Source: Endobugula sp047619205
Lineage (GTDB): Bacteria; Pseudomonadota; Gammaproteobacteria; Pseudomonadales; Cellvibrionaceae
Reading direction: 5' to 3'
Assembly: GCA_047619205.1 (NCBI GenBank)
Contig: JBLHJR010000063.1
Coordinates: forward strand, 1 to 19,138
DNA length: 19,138 bases
Numbering within the stretch: the stretch's first letter is position 1; the number at the start of each line of letters is the position of its first letter. Positions 7,584-14,589 of this stretch are shown in pieces. A program made the translations under genes and the position numbers. The notes beneath the pieces were generated by a model. The model searched no databases. It saw only the letters and a program-made list of their open reading frames with translations, and had not been told where the DNA came from.

Positions 7584-8384
7584 TTAACTTAAGCTCCAAA
7601 ACAATAAAAACACACCTAAGCATAAACGATAGATCACAAAAGGCATCATTCCAATATTATTAATGCACTTTAAAAAATAATGTATACAAATAAATGCGCT
7701 CACTGCAGCGACAAAAGCACCCAAAGCTATATCCGACCAGTTTACGCCACTAGTATCAAATAGCTCTACCGTTTTATACGCGCCACTTAATATAATAATG
7801 GGTATCGACATTAAAAAGGAGAAACGAGCGGCATCATTACGATGAAATCCGCACAATAAAGCGGCGGTAATGGTAATGCCGGAACGAGACGTACCGGGAA
7901 TTAATGCCAGCGCTTGCGCTACCCCAATAATCAACACTATTTTTATGGTTAGCTGCACCAAGACTTTATCTTTCACTATCGAACGGTGATCAGAATAGCC
8001 GAGTAGCACACCAAAAATAATCGTCGTTAAGGCGACAACGAAGGTGGACCGTAAATTCGCTTCTATAAAATCTGCGAATAGTAAACCCGCTAAGCCCGCA
8101 GGCACTGTTGCCAATACGACAAACCAGGCCAGACGACTATTATCGCTGTGCTGTTGCTTAAACGTGCTGTTACACCACGCACACACCAAGCAGATAATAT
8201 CGTGGCGAAAATAAGCAACCACTGCCACTAATGTGCCAATATGTACCGCCACATCAAAAGCTAAGCCTTGTTCGGGCCAACCTAATAAGCCACTAGGTAA
8301 AATTAAATGCCCCGAACTAGAAATAGGTAAAAATTCTGTCACTCCCTGTATAAGGGCCAATATAACAATATGTAGCGTTTCCAT
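7584..8384 (-). CDS. uppP: undecaprenyl-diphosphatase (UppP/BacA)
   Basis: This integral membrane phosphatase converts undecaprenyl diphosphate to undecaprenyl phosphate on the outer face of the inner membrane, recycling the lipid carrier for peptidoglycan and O-antigen. High activity gives bacitracin resistance. The 266 residues are nearly all hydrophobic segments, with both catalytic motifs: EFLPISSSGHL (17-27, including E17, the S22-S24 run and H26) and PGTSRSGITI (163-172, including R167). The length is close to the E. coli protein (273). The ATG at 8384 overlaps the tsaB stop as TAATG, implying translational coupling. apeB follows after 39 bp. Confidence 0.96.
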   Translation of the reverse strand: METLHIVILALIQGVTEFLPISSSGHLILPSGLLGWPEQGLAFDVAVHIGTLVAVVAYFRHDIICLVCAWCNSTFKQQHSDNSRLAWFVVLATVPAGLAGLLFADFIEANLRSTFVVALTTIIFGVLLGYSDHRSIVKDKVLVQLTIKIVLIIGVAQALALIPGTSRSGITITAALLCGFHRNDAARFSFLMSIPIIILSGAYKTVELFDTSGVNWSDIALGAFVAAVSAFICIHYFLKCINNIGMMPFVIYRLCLGVFLLFWSLS

Positions 8385-9118
8385 TAAACCTGCTGCTCTC
8401 TAATTCTTTGCCTTTTTTTCCAACTGACCTCATCACGAATATAAGTAGGTTCTACGGACAAAGGGCTAATCGTCGCTTGCCCCTGTCCTTTATGTTCTTG
8501 TGCCAGCGCCATTTCTGCCAGTACAGCAACATCATAAGCCTCGGGGTAGAGATCGAGCTTAGGTGAATTTGACACGACAGCTGACAACTGCTCGTAATGC
8601 CAGCCAGAACCTATAGCACAATGATTATTCTGTGTAGCAACGAGTGAGTTAGTGGCCAATACTTCAGGAGCAGACACCCGCTCCTCACAAATAGAAACCA
8701 CCTGTTGTAGGCTGTTATCAAAACGGTAGGCTGACCAATAGATTTCTTTCATACGCGCATCAATCGCAGGAATAATGATCTGTGATAAATCGGCCACCCC
8801 TAAACGCACTGCGGTTTGCGCCATGGTTTGCAAGGTCGACACTGGCAGCAACGGTAAATCTGCACCATAAGCTAAACCTTGCGCTGTACTTAGACCTATA
8901 CGCAAACCCGTAAAAGACCCTGGGCCAACGCCGAAAGCAATAGCATCTACATTTTGCAATGCCAGCTCATGCTCAGCTAATAGGCGTTCTATGCTGGGTA
9001 GCAAGCGCTGCGTATGTTCTCTGGGAGAGACTGATAATGTCTGTTTAATGCCGGAGGGGCTTAAAATAGCCACCGAACACGCATCGGTAGACGTGTCGAG
9101 AGCAAGAATATACGTCAT
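8384..9118 (-). CDS. tsaB: tRNA threonylcarbamoyladenosine biosynthesis protein TsaB
   Basis: TsaB is a catalytically inactive partner of TsaD in the TsaBDE complex, which adds threonylcarbamoyl to A37 of ANN-decoding tRNAs. The N-terminus MTYILALDTSTDACSVAIL and GVGPGSFTGLRIGLSTAQG (64-82) are characteristic. The 244-residue length fits the proteobacterial form. I start at the ATG at 9118, where family members begin; a TTG at 9139 would add seven residues. An extended -10 promoter lies 45 bp upstream. The stop overlaps the uppP start by one base. tsaB adjacent to adk is a familiar order in Pseudomonas, but here the H1-like gene separates them. Confidence 0.94.
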   Translation of the reverse strand: MTYILALDTSTDACSVAILSPSGIKQTLSVSPREHTQRLLPSIERLLAEHELALQNVDAIAFGVGPGSFTGLRIGLSTAQGLAYGADLPLLPVSTLQTMAQTAVRLGVADLSQIIIPAIDARMKEIYWSAYRFDNSLQQVVSICEERVSAPEVLATNSLVATQNNHCAIGSGWHYEQLSAVVSNSPKLDLYPEAYDVAVLAEMALAQEHKGQGQATISPLSVEPTYIRDEVSWKKRQRIREQQV

Positions 9119-9163
9119 TTTGAGCTCATTATCATTCAATACTTAGGTAAGAGTTAGGCCGCT

Positions 9164-9172
9164 ATTCTAGCA
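9164..9172 (-). promoter_or_regulatory. extended -10 promoter of the tsaB operon
   Basis: On the minus strand TGC-TAGAAT forms an extended -10 element followed by a GC-rich start region (AGCGGCC). The -35 region 16-18 bp upstream (ATCTTT-like) is poor, as extended -10 promoters tolerate. The RNA leader would be about 40 nt. It should drive tsaB-uppP-apeB-trpS. Confidence 0.5.
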
Positions 9173-9312
9173 AAAATACCCTCATCAAAGATACGTTTAA
9201 TCACATTAGGGCTCGATGAAGCCAGCGTATAAAAACGCTAACCCACTTTCCCACAAGGCACTCAAAAATAAGCATTGACAACTGCCCTCACGCTTTTCAT
9301 TTATTAACAGAC

Positions 9313-9342
9313 AAAAAAAACCCGCGTAGCGAGGTTTTTTAA
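9313..9342 (-). terminator. intrinsic terminator of the H1-like gene
   Basis: On the minus strand, A6-CCTCGC and GCGGG-T8 form a GC-rich stem with one bulged base around a TAC loop, ending in eight T residues. It begins 12 bp after the stop codon of the H1-like gene. Because A and T runs flank both sides it may also work in the opposite direction. Confidence 0.85.
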
Positions 9343-9353
9343 TCAAGAAACAA

Positions 9354-10048
9354 TCACTTCTTTTTAGCGGGCGATTTTTTCTTAGCAGCTTTCTTTTTGA
9401 CCGGTTTATTTTTAGCTGGAGTAGCTTTTTTGACGGCTGCTTTCTTCCTAACCGGCTTTTTCTTCGCTTTTCTTTTTTTACTTTTAGCGCTTCCTTCTTC
9501 GCCATAAAATTTATCTTTTTAGCATTGGCCGCCTCACGCTTCTTGCGCCATTGTACAACAAATCCTGCTGTTGCTTTCGCTAAATCCTCTTCGGCTTTAC
9601 TCGCTAGTGATGCACTAGTAGCGGCAAGCTTTGCTTTCGCAGCAGCTTCAGCACGCTTAGTATTAGCCGTCTTCTTAACGTCAGCCAATTTTATTTTTGC
9701 AGACTGTTGCTTATCTAGTTGTGCGGCTTTTGCCGATGCTTTCTTTGCAACAGAAGCAGTCGATATTGCAGCACGCCTAGGAGCCTGTCCGAGAATAGCG
9801 AACCTGCTGTTTTTTCTTTTTCCGCCTTCTTGAGAGCAGCGGCCTTTTTACGAGCGTTAGCCATTGCTGCAACCTGCTTTTTAATATCTGACTGTAACTT
9901 TGCTAGTGTAGTTTCTGCCTTAACAACAGCCGGAACTACAGCTGGAACTACAATATATTTTTTAACGGCAGGTTTTTTCGGGGTGTAACTTTAGTCTTCT
10001 TAGCGACTCTTCTCACTACTTTTTGGGTTATTTTTTAGCAGTAGCCAT
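9354..10048 (-). pseudogene. histone H1-like Lys/Ala-rich DNA-binding protein (AlgP-like), frame broken four times
   Basis: The gene opens with a good ribosome site (GAGGAG, eight bases before ATG at 10048), but the ATG frame stops after MATAKK. One added A at each of four poly-A runs (T runs on the + strand at 10031-10036, 9973-9978, 9810-9815, 9473-9479) restores one frame, 695+4 nt or 232 residues, ending at TGA 9354-9356 just before a terminator. The restored protein has a basic N-terminus (VVRRVAKKTKV), an Ala/Lys-rich helical middle (KAEEDLAKATAG, ARKKAAALKKAEKEK) and a histone-H1-like tail with PVKKKAAKKK and SPAKKK. Such proteins (AlgP/H1-like) bind DNA non-specifically and compact the nucleoid. 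Either the copy is a recent pseudogene, the runs are sequencing errors, or slippage is used. The in-frame segments encode only pieces, the longest covering about residues 75-190. Confidence 0.8.
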
Positions 10049-10281
10049 AGGTTTTTCTCCTCAGTATTCGCATATATAAGATAAAGGTAACGTTTACAAT
10101 ATTTTTATTATTATTCGATAAAACAAAAAGATGTCTTAATAGTAAAACTATAGGAACCTAACAGCCATGTTAAAACAGCATATTGAATGGAAATACAGCA
10201 AGGTTCTATCAATACTATTTTAAAATCATGTGCTTTGAACGAACAAATATCAGATAAAGCCAAAATTTAAAATACAGGCAT

Positions 10282-10309
10282 AAAAAAAGACCCCTCAGGA
10301 TCTTTTTTT
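10282..10309 (-). terminator. intrinsic terminator downstream of adk
   Basis: A7-GATCC and GGGTC-T7 on the minus strand pair over 12 positions with one mismatch around a four-base loop, ending in seven T residues. It lies 20 bp past the adk stop and separates adk from the H1-like gene. The flanking A and T runs make it potentially bidirectional. Confidence 0.85.
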
Positions 10310-10328
10310 GACTCGTATTTTACGCTTA

Positions 10329-10982
10329 CTACGACAAGGCATCAAACAACTGGCGTTTAATGGCATCAACATCGCCTACACCTTCAACACGAATATAAGC
10401 AGGAGCCGAAGCTCCTTGTTGACCATCCATATTTTTATAAAAGTCTACCAATGGCTCTGTTTGCTGATGATAAACCTCTAGACGCGTACGTATCGTCGCT
10501 TCTTGATCATCTTCACGCTGAATTAAGGCTTCACCGCTAATGTCATCAACACCCTCTTGCTTAGGAGGGTTATAGATTAGGTGGTAAATACGCCCAGACT
10601 CTGGGTGTACACGTCGTCCACCTAGGCGGGAAACAATCTCTGCATCCTCCACATAAATTTCGACTACATTATCAATCACAACACCGGCATCTTTCATGGA
10701 TTGAGCCTGAGGAATCGTACGTGGAAAGCCATCAAACAAGAAGCCATTTTGACAATCGGCTTGCTGAATACGCTCTTTCACTAAAGCAATAATAATATCA
10801 TCCGACACTAAACCTCCAGATGCCATTACGCCTTTCACTTTAAGGCCAAGCTCGGTACCAGCACCCACAGCAGAGCGCAACATGTCACCAGTGGATATTT
10901 GTGGAATACCAAATTTTTCAGTAATAAACTTAGCTTGTGTTCCCTTGCCTGCTCCAGGAGCACCTAATAATATAATCCGCAC
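10329..10982 (-). CDS. adk: adenylate kinase
   Basis: Adk catalyses ATP + AMP = 2 ADP in the cytoplasm, keeping adenylate pools balanced. The P-loop GAPGAGKGT (7-15), STGDMLR (30-36), the DGFPRT motif (84-89) and the LID entry GRRVHPESGRIYH (122-134) are all present. The LID is long (bacterial long form), with no zinc-binding cysteine set, as in E. coli. I start at GTG 10982, giving 217 residues, because AGGAG stands nine bases upstream and the protein then begins with RIILLGAPG as in the family. The TTG at 10991 touches the Shine-Dalgarno and is unlikely. A terminator follows the gene. Confidence 0.96.
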   Translation of the reverse strand: MRIILLGAPGAGKGTQAKFITEKFGIPQISTGDMLRSAVGAGTELGLKVKGVMASGGLVSDDIIIALVKERIQQADCQNGFLFDGFPRTIPQAQSMKDAGVVIDNVVEIYVEDAEIVSRLGGRRVHPESGRIYHLIYNPPKQEGVDDISGEALIQREDDQEATIRTRLEVYHQQTEPLVDFYKNMDGQQGASAPAYIRVEGVGDVDAIKRQLFDALS

Positions 10983-11309
10983 GAATAACAACTCCTATTG
11001 TTGTAATAAATTAATGTTTTTTCTGTGTGTATCCTCAATGTTGGGGTCAGGCCAGCCATTGTTAATACACTGGGGCTTACTTTAGCTTACGGCCAATAAA
11101 AATGTTGATTTTTTCCACTTCTTTATGGCTTTGGTTATTGTTTTTATCCTATAGACATTTAACGATATAAACCTATACGAACTAGCAACATGACTATCAT
11201 CGCCAAGCATTATTTTTTTCATATCCAAGCACGATAACACGAGGCGAATAAGGCACTCAAGCCAAAAGAGCATTATTTTACCTATTTAATCGGCTTATAT
11301 AATAATTGA
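10983..11309. other. gap between mazG and adk
   Basis: The stretch holds the adk ribosome binding site and a probable adk promoter, but no convincing gene. A 63-codon minus-strand frame (11082-11273) has no family resemblance or clear ribosome site. No terminator with a T tract is visible after mazG. Confidence 0.55.
11010..11038 (-). promoter_or_regulatory. possible adk promoter
   Basis: On the minus strand TTGAGG (11033-11038) and ATTAAT (11010-11015) are separated by 17 bases. Each matches four of six consensus positions. The RNA would start about 21 nt before the adk GTG. The hexamers are weak, so this is only a candidate. Confidence 0.35.
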
Positions 11310-12143
11310 TTAATCAATGGCTGCAGAAGCCTTTCGTTTTGCGGCATCCCAGAGTAGGTTCAAAGCAGCCGCATCAAGGTTTTCAATACTGTTGCCCTCT
11401 TTGCTTGCTTGGGTCTCCACCATACGGAACCGTTGTTCAAACTTGCGGTTAGATCGACGTAATGCGGTTTCAGGGTCTACTGTTAAGTGGCGGGACAGGT
11501 TCACCAAGGTAAAGAGCATGTCCCCCATTTCATCCTCAATGGCATCCTTATCGCCCGCTAGCTGCGCCTCTTTAAGTTCGCCTAGCTCCTCATCTAACTT
11601 GTCGTAAACCCCCTGTGAGGTTTTCCAATCAAAGCCTACGGAGGAGGCTCGCTTTTGTAACTTAAGTGCTCGAGTAATGGCTGGGAAGCTACTAGGCACA
11701 TCATCAAGAATACTGGCATAGCCTTTGGCCTGTCTTTCATTCGCCTTAATTTCTTCCCACGAGGCTTTAATGCTAGCTTCACTAGACGCTCGCTCAGACG
11801 CTGAAAGCGGAGCAGCAATACGACTCTTTAAAGTGCCCTCGGGAAAAACATGAGGATGACGACGGATCAATTTTGCAGTGAGGTCGGAAACAATGTCGGC
11901 AAAATCAAAGGTTTGTTCTTCACGCGCTAGCTCACTGTAAAAAATGACCTGAAACAACAAGTCGCCAAGCTCTTCCCGCAGCTGCTGAGCATCGCCTGAC
12001 TCAATGGCATCCACTACTTCGTAGGCTTCCTCTATGGTTGACGAGGCAATGCTCCTATAGCTTTGCACTTGGTCCCAAGGGCAGCCATACACGGGCTCAC
12101 GCAAGCGTGTCATTAAATATAAAAGGTCATCGGTGGTATACAT
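11310..12143 (-). CDS. mazG: nucleoside triphosphate pyrophosphohydrolase MazG
   Basis: MazG hydrolyses NTPs and dNTPs to monophosphates and pyrophosphate; in E. coli it clears abnormal nucleotides and lowers ppGpp during starvation. Two MazG repeats are visible. The first has CPWDQVQSYRSIASSTIEEAYE (21-42) and REELGDLLFQV (56-66), the second has DKLDEELGELKEA and DEMGDMLFTLVNL; these supply the Mg-binding Glu/Asp residues. The ATG at 12143 (277 residues) matches the usual family start (MYTTDDLLYLM-LR). The longer open frame up to 12248 merely runs through the inverted repeat. It is the last gene after relA, 175 bp downstream. The stop codon sits in a 14-bp perfect palindrome (11305-11318). 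Confidence 0.95.
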   Translation of the reverse strand: MYTTDDLLYLMTRLREPVYGCPWDQVQSYRSIASSTIEEAYEVVDAIESGDAQQLREELGDLLFQVIFYSELAREEQTFDFADIVSDLTAKLIRRHPHVFPEGTLKSRIAAPLSASERASSEASIKASWEEIKANERQAKGYASILDDVPSSFPAITRALKLQKRASSVGFDWKTSQGVYDKLDEELGELKEAQLAGDKDAIEDEMGDMLFTLVNLSRHLTVDPETALRRSNRKFEQRFRMVETQASKEGNSIENLDAAALNLLWDAAKRKASAAID

Positions 12144-12144
12144 G

Positions 12145-12308
12145 AAGGAGCCTATGAATAAGTCTGGGCGGAATAATATAAGATGAAAAGTAGTCAATAT
12201 CAAGGCGCGAAACGCACGTAATAGCGAGCCTACTGCGAAGTTTTGCAACGCAGAGATTGGCTACTTTTCGCTTATGTTATCCGCTCATGAGTTGTTCAGA
12301 GGCTCCTT
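12145..12308. repeat. long imperfect inverted repeat filling the relA-mazG gap
   Basis: The arm 12145-12203 and the reverse complement of 12253-12308 agree over about 59 positions with roughly ten differences and a few one-base gaps. Shared blocks are AAGGAGCCT at the outer ends, then TGAA-AA-TC, GCGGA, ATAAG, GAAAAGTAG and CAAT towards the centre. About 50 bp of non-repeated sequence separates the arms, itself with smaller dyads (TGCG/CGCA, GGC/GCC). The outer end abuts the mazG start codon, and the other end stops 11 bp from the relA stop. It may be a small non-autonomous mobile element (MITE-like) or an RNA hairpin controlling mazG. No target-site duplication is visible. Confidence 0.75.
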
Positions 12309-12317
12309 AACGGAGCC
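12301..12317 (-). promoter_or_regulatory. stem-loop after relA that competes with the long inverted repeat
   Basis: On the minus strand GGCTCC-GTTAA-GGAGCC forms a perfect 6-bp stem two bases after the relA stop. It has no T tract, so it is not a standard intrinsic terminator. Its second half (GGAGCC) can pair instead with GGCTCC at 12147-12152, which forms part of the mazG translation-start region. Confidence 0.5.
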
Positions 12318-12318
12318 C

Positions 12319-14580
12319 TTAATGCTTTCTTCGCGCAGAGGCAATATTAGTCAGTTGATTTAAGCGCGCTAAAATATGGCTGAGGTGAGCAAAATCACGA
12401 ATATCAATAGTAATGACCATGATGACGGTATGCTGGCCTTTATCCGATGAGGTTTGCATCCCCGTGATGTTAATATGCGCGCTATCCAAAACCGTTGTCA
12501 CATCGCGTAATAAACCCACCCTATCAAAGGCTTCGATAACAACATCAACGGTATAAGTCTGCTTCGGCGCTTCACCCCAATCCACTTGAATAATACGCTC
12601 TGGTTCATCCGTCGCTAGCTGCAATATATTGCGGCAATCTTTACGGTGAATGGACACCCCTCGGCCCAAGGTAATATAACCCGTAATTTCATCTCCGGGT
12701 AATGGATTACAGCAATGAGCAATATTGGTTAACATATTGCCCACACCAGCGATGTAAACATCATTGCCTGCGGTAGTGGCGGTTTTATTGGAAAAATTAA
12801 TTTCTGCCTGCTCGGGCACCGCAGGCTCCAGCAGCTTAGCCGACGCTCTTAACACCTGAGCAACGCTGAGATCACCTGAACCCACACTAGCATAAAGGTC
12901 GTCGAGCTCTTTTTGTTTTAGCGCTTGCAGCAAGTCTTCAAAATTTAACTCCTGTATCGCCAAGCGCTTCAGTTCTTTATCGAGAATCGCTCGCCCATCG
13001 GCAACATTCTGCTCTCGTGCTTGCTCGCCAAACCATTGCCTGACTTTGGCCTTAGCACGAGACGTATTCAGGTAACCTAAACCTTCCATCAACCAATCTC
13101 GGCTAGGCACTGTTTGCTTTCCCGTTAAAATTTCAACTTGATCGCCAGTTTTTAGCATGTGGTTTAACGGCACAATACGGCCATTCACTTTAGCGCCACG
13201 GCAACGATGACCAATCTCCGTATGCACTCGATAAGCAAAATCTAACGAGGTAGCGCGGGAAGGTAAATCAATCACATGACCGTCGGGAGTGAATAAATAC
13301 ACTCGATCCTGCTCAACACTAGAATTAAAATCATCCGTTAGGCCATCGACACCCAGCTCTTCATGCCAATCCAATACTTGGCGAAGCCATTCGATTTTTT
13401 GCTCATAGCTATCTTCGCGCGCATCTGAATCCGTACCTTTGTAGCGCCAATGCGAGCACACACCATATTCCGCTTCTTCATGCATAGAATTAGAGCGAAT
13501 TTGGACTTCGATAACACGGTTATTGGGGCCAACAACGGCGGTATGAAGGGAGCGGTAACCATTCTCTTTCGGTGCAGCGATGTAGTCATCAAACTCATGG
13601 GGAATGTTGCGCCACAGAGTATGCACAATACCTAACACTTCATAACAATCTTTGGTGTTAGGGACTAAAATCCGTACCGCACGAATATCATAAACTTCCG
13701 AAAAGCCAATATTCTTCCGCTGCATTTTTCGCCATATACTATAGATATGTTTAGCGCGTCCATAGACTTCTGCATCGATATGATTTTTTTGGATCTGTGT
13801 GTTTAAACTTTCGACGACGTAATCAATATAATCTTGCCGGTCTACACGCTTTTCATCTAAGAGTTTGGCTATCGCCATATAGTCATCAGGCATGAGATAA
13901 CGAAAACCTAAATCCTCCAACTCCCATTTGATATGACCAATACCTAATCGATGCGCCAATGGCGCATAGATATCAAACACTTCTCGAGCTACTTTGCGCT
14001 GACGCTCATTACTTGCGTCTTTTACCGCACGAATGGCACACGTTCTTTCCGCTAACTTAATGAGCGCAACACGAACATCGTCCACCATCGACACTAACAT
14101 TTTGCGCACATTTTCGGTCTGCTCTGCCGATTGCTGACCAAAGACTTCGTCTTCAGAATCATTGCGTAAATGGCTAATGGCCGCCATTCCCAACACACCC
14201 TCAACTAACTTACTAACCGTTTCCCCATAGCGTTCGTGCACATCCGCTATGGGGGTTTTATTTTCACGCACACTACGAAAAACCACAGCCGCGACTAGTG
14301 CTTCTTGGTCTAATTGTAATTCGGCGAGGATTTCGGCCATTTCAAGGCCGGCAAGAAAACTACTGGAGTGCTGGGACCATAGATTGTTTACCCCCGTGTC
14401 ACTATTGACCGCACTACTAAGCGCATGATCTTCAGCTTGCTGCACCATCATCGCGGCCGTCATTAACTGCTGTTGAGCAAAGTCATTCGCGCCTGCAGTA
14501 GCGGTTATACGCTGCGCCCACTGCTCAACATCAACATCACCGTTGTCAGTTAAGGGATAGTCTGCTCGAACTTTAACCAT
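12319..14580 (-). CDS. relA: GTP pyrophosphokinase RelA
   Basis: RelA makes (p)ppGpp on stalled ribosomes with uncharged tRNA. The 753 residues follow the long RSH layout: a degenerate hydrolase domain (about 70-210), synthetase (about 245-380, with YDIRAVRI and PKENGYRSLHTAVVGP), TGS (about 425-488, DRVYLFTPDGHVIDLP), a zinc-finger-like region (AHCCNPLPGDEI to HRKDC) and a C-terminal ACT domain. Two features mark RelA rather than SpoT: the catalytic HD pair is replaced (FRSVREN, 101-107), and the synthetase has the acidic EFDD (329-332) of monofunctional enzymes. The start at 14580 has AGGATGA nine bases upstream; that site contains the rlmD stop codon, pointing to coupled translation. Confidence 0.97.
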   Translation of the reverse strand: MVKVRADYPLTDNGDVDVEQWAQRITATAGANDFAQQQLMTAAMMVQQAEDHALSSAVNSDTGVNNLWSQHSSSFLAGLEMAEILAELQLDQEALVAAVVFRSVRENKTPIADVHERYGETVSKLVEGVLGMAAISHLRNDSEDEVFGQQSAEQTENVRKMLVSMVDDVRVALIKLAERTCAIRAVKDASNERQRKVAREVFDIYAPLAHRLGIGHIKWELEDLGFRYLMPDDYMAIAKLLDEKRVDRQDYIDYVVESLNTQIQKNHIDAEVYGRAKHIYSIWRKMQRKNIGFSEVYDIRAVRILVPNTKDCYEVLGIVHTLWRNIPHEFDDYIAAPKENGYRSLHTAVVGPNNRVIEVQIRSNSMHEEAEYGVCSHWRYKGTDSDAREDSYEQKIEWLRQVLDWHEELGVDGLTDDFNSSVEQDRVYLFTPDGHVIDLPSRATSLDFAYRVHTEIGHRCRGAKVNGRIVPLNHMLKTGDQVEILTGKQTVPSRDWLMEGLGYLNTSRAKAKVRQWFGEQAREQNVADGRAILDKELKRLAIQELNFEDLLQALKQKELDDLYASVGSGDLSVAQVLRASAKLLEPAVPEQAEINFSNKTATTAGNDVYIAGVGNMLTNIAHCCNPLPGDEITGYITLGRGVSIHRKDCRNILQLATDEPERIIQVDWGEAPKQTYTVDVVIEAFDRVGLLRDVTTVLDSAHINITGMQTSSDKGQHTVIMVITIDIRDFAHLSHILARLNQLTNIASARRKH

Positions 14581-14589
14581 AAAATTAAA

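Noticed and set aside
9525..9988. Two Ala/Cys/Phe-rich plus-strand open frames opposite the H1-like gene
   Set aside because: They are mirror images of the Lys/Ala-rich coding sequence on the minus strand; the ribosome site and terminator support the minus strand only.
11082..11273. 63-codon minus-strand open frame between mazG and adk
   Set aside because: No recognisable domain and no good ribosome site; composition looks like AT-rich intergenic sequence.
12144..12248. 35-residue N-terminal extension of MazG
   Set aside because: The extension is encoded by the inverted repeat and lacks family similarity; the ATG at 12143 gives the usual MazG N-terminus.
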